Position numbers and translations under genes: made by a program
DNA from: Elmis aenea
Lineage: Eukaryota; Arthropoda; Insecta; Coleoptera; Elmidae
Reading direction: 5' to 3'
Length of the DNA stretch: 64,000 nucleotides
Assembly: GCA_947652605.1 (NCBI GenBank)
Contig: OX393579.1
Span: forward strand, 26,557,674 to 26,621,673
The notes under the pieces: model-generated
What the model saw: the letters and a program-made list of their open reading frames with translations, nothing else
Told to the model about the DNA's origin: nothing
Database searches by the model: none
Shown here: one piece after another, positions 56,058 to 64,000 of the stretch
Layout: every line of letters begins with the position of its first letter
Position numbering within the stretch: the first letter of the stretch is position 1

Positions 56058-56501
56058 TATATAAAAATGAATGTATGTATGTTTGTATGGATGTTTGTCC
56101 TTTATGCATTCCTATACCATTCATCCGATCCTGACCAAATTTGGCACAGACAATCTATAGGACCATGGAAAGAACATAGGCTATATGAGAATTCCCAAAA
56201 AAATCGTCCGGAAAAGATATTGAGGAAAACGTGCCAAAATCTTACACACAACATTTAAATCGGGTCGTCTGGAGCGAGAATTTCGTCAAAATTTGACAAT
56301 TTGTCAATTCGACGTAACGTTTAAACGCTCGAACCTTCTACGCGCAAGCCGGGATCTAGCGGTGAAGGAGCCCCAAAGGGGCTCCGGAATCGCTAGTATT
56401 ATATAAATAATTTATAGTTAAACTTTAAATTTAGTGTTTTAGTTTTTTTTTTGTGAAGATATTTAAGAATCTAGGTAGAAATGCTCATATATACTTTACA
56501 G

Positions 56502-56740
56502 TAGGGATGTGCAAACTAGGGGATGCGCCCCCATACATGGGCTCGTAAAATGATGCGGGGGGCGCTAAGACAGTTTGATTTTATTTAAAAAATTATATTT
56601 ATCATCTTTTTTATATATTTTTTGTTTACAATGTTATATTCTGTAGTCGTTCGTATCGAGGGATCGAAAATGATTTTGGCGGCGTAAGTAGGTTTGTTAA
56701 AAAATGTAGGGGTGCGGCATAAAAAGTTTGCATACCCCTG
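56502..56740. mobile_element. hAT-type MITE, 239 bp
   Basis: The ends TAGGGATGTGCAAACT and GTTTGCATACCCCTG are imperfect inverses of hAT form. The flanks CTTTACAG (56494-56501) and CTTTAGAA (56741-56748) agree at 6 of 8 positions. The interior contains GATGCGCCCCC and GGGGTGCGGCAT near the two ends. Confidence 0.75.
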
Positions 56741-56784
56741 CTTTAGAATTTTACCAGTAAAAATACACTTCTTTGCTAGTTTAA

Positions 56785-57092
56785 CACGTTCACTGCCAAC
56801 CAAAATTTTGTGCTGACCCTCAGAGGCCAACGCGTTTTATTGAAATATTTAATGTTTAGTATATTTTATTAAAACTGTAACTGCTTACCAAAACAAATTT
56901 TAAAAACCGACACCAGGAAAAGTTGAGGTTCACCTTTCCCTACAAGCCAGTAAAATCGTAAAGTAGGCTCACAACGGCCAACAAAATACTGGAACATTTA
57001 GTACAGATATGTCCGTGACTCAAATGTCTAGTCATTGGCTCCTAATGAACGACCGCCATGACTCAAACCTCGAGTCAGTGGCAGTGAACGTG
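56785..57092. mobile_element. piggyBac-like MITE, 308 bp, TTAA target
   Basis: The ends CACGTTCACTGCCA and TGGCAGTGAACGTG are inverses (the right end reads GTGGCAGTGAACGTG). TTAA flanks both sides (56781-56784 and 57093-57096). TTAA duplication with CAC-type ends is the piggyBac rule. The interior carries TGACTCAAA repeats (about 57015 and 57060) and no coding. Confidence 0.85.
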
Positions 57093-57096
57093 TTAA

Positions 57097-59560
57097 CCAG
57101 ATTTTTATCTCCGGTTGCCGATATCATCATGTTGTTCATGTCGAAACACACCCGGTACATTTTACGTAAAAATTTTTAATTCACAAAAACCCAATTGTGA
57201 AGTTACGGATTTTTAGGAATTTGTTGTATAAAATTCAATGATTAGGAATGATAAAATATAATTTTTTAAATCTGGTAAGGTACAATAATTCATGTATGTG
57301 GGTAGGTATACTTTTCCCCAATTTATATTTTAAATTTGGGTGTGTTTGTATGCGCCGGCGCGCCTTATGGGCAGGTAAATGTTGTAATAAACTTCTTTTA
57401 TACGCAATGTGAAGAAATTACAAATTCGAAGTACGAGTTTTATGTCATTGTTGATTAACACTGTTAGTGCACAGTAACGTTTATTTTATTACAATGAAAA
57501 TGTTTGCCTCTTTTGTCCGTACCCATCGAATACGCTTTCTATTAAATTAAAGTGAGAATGTTCTTTAATGTCTGTGTGATGTGATATTTCAATGCAAAGC
57601 ACGACATAATGAGCGAAAACATAAGCCCTAAGCTCTTTTATGTGCAAAAAGTATTCGCCAAACAATTTACTTTACCTTTGGCTTGTTTTTATGAATACAA
57701 ATTTTTATAGGATGATTTAAAAAGACCAAAATTGAATTGTAAGCTTTATTAATACTTATTGACGTGATATTGATTTGAAAAAATTATTGAAAAGGAATAA
57801 AACCATCTAATATGCTTATAATAAAATGCAGATTCGATAGAACAGTTAATATCGAGCAAGGTATTTTATTTCACGTAAATAGTTTCTCTGTATTTACAGA
57901 TATGAAATCTGTTAGATGTGGAGTGTATGAAGTTTGAAGCAAGTTTGGAGTGATTTTTGCAGCTGCTCCGCTACAAGTTCTCGTATAACCTGCAGAACTG
58001 TAACTGTTGTTTGATACACTTCTGACATGATAGACCCTCATGCAAATGAATCGAGCTGTTTAGAGCCTGTTGCTGCTGTATTCAATCCACCGATGTGTAA
58101 ATCGTTTATTCAGGTACTCCCAAGAGAACTTCACATAGTGACTCCAAACTCCATCTTGTTAAAAGACAGCTGTCTTAAGATTTCCCTCTTGAGGAAGCGG
58201 ATTTTCTAGTAATTACTTAAGCATAAGATAATTAAATTCGATATCAAAATCATTATTAAAAATATCATTGTGACTCTTAAATCTTGTATTATTTTTAACG
58301 TCTTCCAAACTGTTTTATTTTTCTTGTGTAATTTTGAAACATCGTGTCTTTTTATCGTAGATTAAAAACTTTTAGGCATAAAATACATACCAAAGTTTTC
58401 TACAATATTTCGTTTATTTGATTAGATGGCACTTTTATTGTCCCAAACGTGACCATTCCGCACCTGTAGAGGGTCGGCCGCCTATCAGTGAAGAAAATTT
58501 ATTGCATTAAATTTTCATCCTTTGTTGAACAAGCTCTACTTTCACTACAGTTGCCCTTAAAATGATATTCGTAAAACTAAATCCAAATGCTTGTTTTTTT
58601 TTTTAACAATTGTCTATTTTTTATTTATCACTGCATTTTGCATTACACGGCATTTCTTAGCGCGTAGTAATTTTGTCCTTCTCACTTTTGTAAACGGTCG
58701 TGAAACTTCCTTGCTAATTTATTTCTATCTACTCAAGTTGATTAATTTACAGACTTATTCACGCCATTGTGCATTGTAAATATATCTTTCGGAATTTGGA
58801 GAATTTTGTTTTGCAAAACATTCAGTTCTTTTAGGTTAGATGTGAACGCACCATCTAGCTCTTACATCTTAATTGATACCCCATTGCTGTTTTATAAAAT
58901 AATCTTATACATGCTAATTTACAGATTGTTGTTTGTTAATAATATAGTAAAGTTGGTCTAATCTGTTGTAGCTTTCTTAACATTTTTATATGTTAAGAGG
59001 TTTCCATCTTAAGTATTTAAGTAAATTTTGTTTTGAAAATGGTGGCTTTAAGTAAAGCAAATCAGCAAGTTGAAACTTTATTTATACATTTTTATATCAA
59101 AGCAATTAATTTGCGTTAGTTCATGTAGATTTGTAGATGTTTAATTATTTTCTTATAGGAGAAGGTTTTTTTTTTAATTCAAAAAGTACGTAACATCATG
59201 CATTGGCTCAAACTTTTTAAAGTTTTGCTTTAGTCAAACTTATCTCTTTTTCCCAAATATTGTTATTATTTTACTATTATACTCCGTTTTTGTGCATATA
59301 TTATGAGGATGTTAACAGAAATTAACGAGTTTATGTGAATAAAATTTTTAGATTATTCTAATGACCTTTGTTAAACCCGAAGCAAGCAAGAACATGTTCA
59401 CCACATGCGTACGAATACATTTACATGCCCAAGAACATGCATTGCATATGCGTTGTGCAAGCGTACATCAGTGATAACACATGGGGCACAAGGCGGTACA
59501 TGAACTACTAAAACGGGAATTGAATTTAACAAAGATGACTCATTAACTATATTACACGAT
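57097..59560. other. Unassigned DNA
   Basis: 57340-57660 has higher complexity (GCGCCGGCGCGCC). Frames of 60-64 codons near 58.0 and 58.6-58.9 kb carry no recognised feature. No element ends were found. Confidence 0.4.
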
Positions 59561-59711
59561 AAAATAGTAGGTACCTACATTAAAACACTAGTGTCATAAG
59601 GCGACCTTTTGGCGCACGAGTCCAAGTTTGAAAAACGAGGAGCTGAGCGACGAGTTTTCCAAAGGACGAGTGCGCCAAAAGCCTTATGACACGTGTTTTT
59701 TATACTATTTT
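59561..59711. repeat. GC-rich hairpin repeat, about 150 bp
   Basis: AAAATAGTA at the left mirrors TACTATTTT at the right. Inside, GTGTCATAAGGC mirrors GCCTTATGACAC, and TTTTGGCGCACGAGTCC mirrors GGACGAGTGCGCCAAAA. The loop holds CGAGGAGCTGAGCGACGAG. It is a strong cruciform candidate and may be a very short MITE. No clean target duplication is visible. Confidence 0.75.
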
Positions 59712-60259
59712 TTCTATTTTACGGTTTTTATGACTTTTAAAATAAAATATTTACATTACATTACATCAAACATAGGTATATACATTTAGGGGATTTTGTA
59801 TGCCTGATGTGGTGGTTGGTCACCCTACCCGAGAAACAGTCAGAAACAGTGACTGACTGTAACTTTTCTATACTCTTAGTAAAATGATAACAAACTAAAG
59901 TGGTTATTATGCACTACTTAAAGAAAATGAAGCTAATATATGAATCATTTAAAAACATTCAGGTTAGATCAGACACACCAACACAATAAGTGACGACGAG
60001 TTTGACAGTAGCATTCGTTGTGCCAACCGTAAATATAAAACAATGCGTATCGAAACAGGCCTCTTTAAGACACGTATCTGCATGTTCTAAAGAGTACTTT
60101 AGAGTCGCAAAATAGAAAAGTGTTTACGCACGGCAAAGCATTAAATCTAAAGATACTATTGGACGAGTAAGTGATTTTAATGTGATAATAAGTGTAAGAA
60201 ACGAAAATCTGTTAAATAATTCTCAGCCTCGAAAAAAAGCAGACTATTTAGCAACAGTG
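59712..60259. other. Unassigned DNA
   Basis: It includes some higher-complexity sequence at 59990-60150 next to the mariner remnant, but no terminus was identified. Confidence 0.35.
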
Positions 60260-60745
60260 TCACTTCGAACCATTAAACACTTTTTCCAGCAATGCTGCTA
60301 TCACATGATCCCCTTTTACAAAACTATTGTCAATGGCTTCAAAATATTTTCCACTAATTACATCTTCATTTGACCCACAGTTTTTTCCGCCATGGTGTTC
60401 TTCCCAATTTGGAAACAAATTAAATTCTGAAAGAGTCGATCTGGCAAAAAAAGGAATTTTAACCTCCATTCATGTATTTGTGCCACTGTAATTGTTGAAG
60501 TGTGTGCTAGTGCATCGTCTTGGTGACACAACAAACTCTTCGTCAACAATCACGCACATTTTAACTAGATGGCATCCCGAAAGTGCTTTAATAAACAAAC
60601 ATAATGTTATATTTATAGTTTGACCCTTCAGAAAATAATCCGTCATAATTATTCGTTTTAAACCAAAACACAGAGCCATAACCTTCATTGTCAGTCGACT
60701 TTGTAGGGATGTGATTCCACTGTTTTGATTAATTTTTAAACTCAC
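60260..60745 (-). pseudogene. Mariner transposase pseudogene (catalytic half)
   Basis: Read on the minus strand across frames: SRLTMKVMALCFGLKRIIMT and DYFLKGQTINIT (mariner SKVMA.VFWD.KGI...DYL.KG.TI), then CHQDDALAHTSTITVAQIHE (mariner HQDNAPAHTS) with the second catalytic Asp, then FNLFPNWEEHHGGKNCGSNE (mariner FHLFPNLKKHLRGK.F.SNEE), and FEAIDNSFVKGDH near the end. The position expected for the third catalytic Asp (SPDLAPSD) is damaged (STLSEFNLFP). The N-terminal DNA-binding domain was not found. Frame changes make it inactive. Confidence 0.85.
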
Positions 60746-63180
60746 CTTAATGGTGATGAATGCATGTCTAATTCATAACAGATCAATTAAAAAAATGTTC
60801 AGGAACTCTGTGTCAGCACTCTAACAAGTGAAATAAAATTTTCAATGGAACACATTTGTAATCTGTGGTGAAAAACCGAGAAACCCAATGGTCAAACACC
60901 TTCGTTGAATATGATGGGCCAAATACTTCTATAGTATTAGGTCTTAAAAGTGTTCTTTCAGTGTCGAAGCTATGCTCTAAAAAACTTTCACCAAACGATA
61001 TTCAGATTTATTCATTTTTATGATATTACAATGCGCAAATTCCAACGACTTGTCACACTAAAACTACAATAACTGTAAAACATGAAAATAATATACTTAC
61101 CACCACAGTTGTGGCGGATCTGAGCTAGGACAACTTATATTATACTACTATAAAATATAAAAGTAAATAGTTTAAATATCTTAGTATAAGCCTAATGGGA
61201 AAAAATTAAATTAAACAAAATTTAATGCAATAACACTTAACAACAAACAATTAAACGCGTCAGTGCTTATTTCATTTGAGCTTAGGGGAGCAGTATCTAA
61301 TCCTGTATCGTCACATAAAGTGGATAGATGTCTATGGATAAGATTACATCATAGACGTTTAATATGTAGTTTATTTTATTTTTCTGTCTATTATTTAATT
61401 GCTTATTATATTTTATAGTCACAATAATAACCATTTTTTTCATTAATTTAGCTTCTATCTGGTAAATGCGAACCGCAATAAATTCATCAAATGCAGTAGT
61501 TACTTTGTAAACACATATTGTATGCATATGAACATATCTGTTGACACATTAATTGAACTCATTTCCGTTTGATTATTTTCCTTTGCAGTTTATAAGTACT
61601 GCAGTTCAACCTTTGTATGCTATAAATATGTACAGGAATCCAATTTATTTACTAAATATTAGTCATGTTACATAATAATTTAAATGTTAGTGAAAAAGGT
61701 CTTTTTAATTGTAGAAATTATTGATTTAAATATATTTTTTGAATTTTTTTAGAAGCATTCTTTCCTTTAAAATATTATCTTCAAACGCCCGTAAAAATCC
61801 TTATTACTTGATGTGTTCATTAATAATTTTTTGTAAAAGACTTTGCCACGACGGTAACAAAAATACGTACCTATATTAATATTTAAAATAATTGGACCGT
61901 TTATTATGGAAAGTGGTCCATTTTGGATAAAAATTGGGAAGGCAAATAATTTACATTGAAGTTTATATCTTAAAATATCTACATGCTTTGGCTAATTGAA
62001 AATTCGTCAGTAAATGACATTACGTAATTAATTATAATGAAAATGGTTTAAGCCAATTTTCCGTGGTCTATTTAACCTCTGGATAAGCTAAGGAATAAAA
62101 CTACCATTGTGCAATAAAATTTACCATGCAATACAAAAATCTAGGAGTTTAAAAGAAAGCATGATGTAATTTACAAAAGGTTAATACTTATTGGGATTTT
62201 GTTATAGTATTTTGTTCCTTGTGCTTATTTATAAATAAAACGTAATTTAAGTGAAATTGAAACTGAGATAATTAACATTTAATGATATTTACAATTCGAT
62301 AATTATGAAAATATCTTAAGTCTATTTAAAACCCAAAAACAAAAATATTGGTTCATCGAAATAAAAAAAAAAAAACTAATTTAGCTAGTAAATTGACATA
62401 CATGGTGTTGACCGAGAGTATCGTACTTTATCATGCAAAATTAAATAGTAGCAAAATTGGCTCCCCTGATTGTTTACGACAAAAACATTAAAATAAAAGT
62501 TGTTCAGAATTAAAAACTACATTAGATTCTTAACTTGCAATTTTACTTTACTTACAGTTTGGTTAGCATTTTCGCTTCCTTTGGGAAAACAAAAAATATC
62601 GCGGAGTTTGGTTTTTTATAGTTTATATGGATTGTCTGCAACTTAACAAAATGCACTTAAACTTGCAGTTTCTTTGGCAGAATCATCCTCCGGATCCAAA
62701 TTTAAGATGCCTGAAGTAGTGTAGTGTAGCAAAAATTTAAAAAAAGCAATTTTATGAAACTTGAAAAACATTCGTTTTTAAATTTTTTATGTGTTAAACT
62801 TAATAACTTCCTTATTTATAATCGTATCTCAGCGATATCTTTTTTTAAATTATTTTCTTCAATTGGCCGAACTCTGTCAAATGAGGTTAAAGCGCGACCT
62901 CGCAAATTTTGAAAAGCGCGTGCAGCGTAAATGTCACATGCGAGAACCTTTTTTATTTTTATTAATAGGTCACCATTATATCCAGACGAAGTTTTAACAA
63001 AATGTTAAAGAAATTTTTGCAACAAACAGAATTCAGATAACGGTTTAAGATATACGCCCTTTTAAATAAATCTCTTTTTGGCGTCCTAACTTGTAGGATT
63101 TTTTTAAAACTGTTATTTTTCGAATATTAAGCCAACAGCACATTTAAAATTTAGATCACAAGAAACTTAACTTCCTGCAA
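60746..63180. other. Unassigned AT-rich DNA
   Basis: No gene is supportable. TA-rich runs and short frames only. Confidence 0.4.
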
Positions 63181-63395
63181 GACTTATGCCCGGTTTCTCC
63201 GACACATTCTTAAGTTCGCCTTAACGTTATAAAGTGTTGCACCAAGCAATTTTAAGAACACATTCGACTTGAGCTGAGCTCACATCTTGAGTCGCTGTTT
63301 ACTAGAACTTGAGCTGGAGTACATAACCTAAAATTATCTTGTATTTGCTTTGTTTGTAGTTAAATGTTTGTTTAAATTGTGGTTTAAGTTTAAAT

Positions 63396-63597
63396 ATGGA
63401 TATTGACTTTATAAATATGATAGATGATGCAGATGATGACTTGTACGACCTTGTAATTCCTCCAATTCCTCGAAGGCGATTTGTTCGCGCAAATCCATTT
63501 ATGGATTTCGAAGACGATCGTTTTTTTATGCGTTTTCGCCTCACAAAAGAGACAGTTATTGTGATCTTAGATCAAATTGAGCCTCAATTGGAGTATA
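63396..63597 (+). pseudogene. Harbinger transposase N-terminal fragment (copy 2)
   Basis: MDIDFINMIDDADDDLYDLV, then IPRRRFVRANPFMDFEDDRF, FMRFRLTKETVIVILDQIE and PQLEY. It has three extra residues (PPI) beside VIP compared with copy 1 and a few substitutions. Coding sequence ends where the MITE begins, at the same residue as in copy 1. The DDE catalytic domain is absent within the window. Confidence 0.85.
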
Positions 63598-64000
63598 TAG
63601 GGTGTTTCATAATTGAATGCTGATCCTTAAGGGTATTATTCCTTGGTTGATTTTAAGAAAAAAAGTTCATATCAATGTAAGTCTGCAACCGCCGTATTTT
63701 TGAGATACAGGGTGTTAAATGTTGAAAAAAATATCGGTTTTTTCGTAATATTTTTGATGCAACTTTAGATATTTTTTTGAATTTTAGTAGGTATTAACTA
63801 GGCATAAAAACACATTTTTTTCAAAAAAAAAATTGTTCTTTTTCTACCATTGGCGTCCGTACTAACATGTCCTTGAATATTTTTAATGAAAAAAATGATA
63901 TGCCACTGTTTTTTTTCAAAATAAATGTTATTTTTATAAAATTTTGCTTTATCTCTTAGTAAAAATGGCCTCTTGACTTTTTTTTGTCCGACGAACGGTT
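63598..64000 (+). mobile_element. MITE interrupting Harbinger copy 2 (partial)
   Basis: It starts TAGGGTGTTTCATAATTGAA after TATA and contains an internal GATACAGGGTGTTAAATGTT at about 63703. Its sequence differs from the MITE in copy 1 after the first ten bases. The other end lies outside the window. Confidence 0.65.

Larger units (their letters stand above)
54500..56396 (+). mobile_element. Helitron copy C, split by a MITE in its first 8 bases
   Basis: TCTATATA (54500-54507, after an A) is followed by the MITE and then, after a repeated TATA, by AAAAATGAATGTATGTATG at 56062. Joining the parts gives the same start as copy A. The 3' end carries AAGGAGCCCCAAAGGGGCTC and GGAATCGCTAG before T (56396). 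Without the MITE the copy is about 340 bp and non-coding. Confidence 0.85.
63187..64000. mobile_element. Second Harbinger copy, split by a different MITE, runs off the window
   Basis: TTA (63184-63186) precedes TGCCCGGTTTCTCCGACACA, the same terminus as in copy 1, here at the transposase end. The leader (AGTGTTGCACCAAGCAATTT, GAGCTGAGCTCACATCTTGA) matches copy 1 closely. The Harbinger sequence stops at GGAGTATA (63597). Confidence 0.88.

Noticed and set aside
1..64000. CRISPR arrays, bacterial operons, tRNA or rRNA genes
   Set aside because: No regularly spaced direct repeats with unique spacers, no operon-like gene packing, and no tRNA A/B-box cloverleaf or rRNA similarity was noticed. The sequence is eukaryotic.

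Overview
This is an AT-rich eukaryotic window that looks like an insect chromosome. The evidence is the transposon content: jockey-clade LINE, Tc1/mariner including a DD41D type, hAT, Harbinger, piggyBac-like MITE and non-autonomous Helitrons with the TCTATATATA...CTAG ends common in insects. Host sequence is almost all intron or intergenic DNA. A beetle or another insect with an expanded, repeat-rich genome would fit, but the species cannot be fixed from the sequence.

Layout. 1-5.4 kb: unassigned AT-rich DNA, half of a palindromic MITE, then a 2.47-kb foldback element with tandem-repeat arms, a 9-bp target duplication and a 78-bp retroposed tail in its centre. 5.4-14.1 kb: a dense run of MITEs (hAT, TA-flanked palindromes, a TAA-flanked 715-bp palindrome) and a hAT element that keeps the C-terminus of its transposase. 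15.7-18.5 kb: a broken jockey-clade reverse transcriptase whose 3' flank received a second foldback element built from a 15-bp CAACTGGGCGACGGT minisatellite. 19-25 kb: a GC-richer patch, a palindrome, a Harbinger-like MITE and a candidate first exon on the minus strand (25.2 kb). 26.4-28.1 kb: an internally deleted Harbinger element split by a 923-bp palindromic MITE. A second copy at the right edge (63.2 kb) is split at the same base by a different MITE. 30-34.2 kb: mariner remnant, Helitrons and a 234-bp tandem duplication. 35.2-36.0 kb: a hAT element with a perfect 8-bp target duplication. 36-44.7 kb: mostly unique-looking non-coding DNA. 44.7-47.2 kb: a nearly intact DD41D Tc1/mariner transposon with long inverted repeats. 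48.3 kb: the best host-gene candidate, a signal-peptide exon ending in a consensus splice donor. 49.7-51.7 kb: a mariner pseudogene fused to a MITE as one large palindrome. 53.1-57.1 kb: hAT, Helitron (split by a 1.55-kb palindromic MITE inside its first 8 bases), hAT MITE and piggyBac-like MITE in close succession. 60.3-60.7 kb: another mariner pseudogene.

How parts relate. The DD41D transposon shares its terminal bases with four smaller palindromic elements in the window, so its transposase is the likely source of their mobility. Many other MITEs share only CAGGGTG plus a TA or TATA target. Nested insertions give a relative history: jockey before its foldback element, Helitron before the 1.55-kb MITE, foldback element before its retroposed tail. 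No RNA genes, CRISPR arrays or operons were seen.
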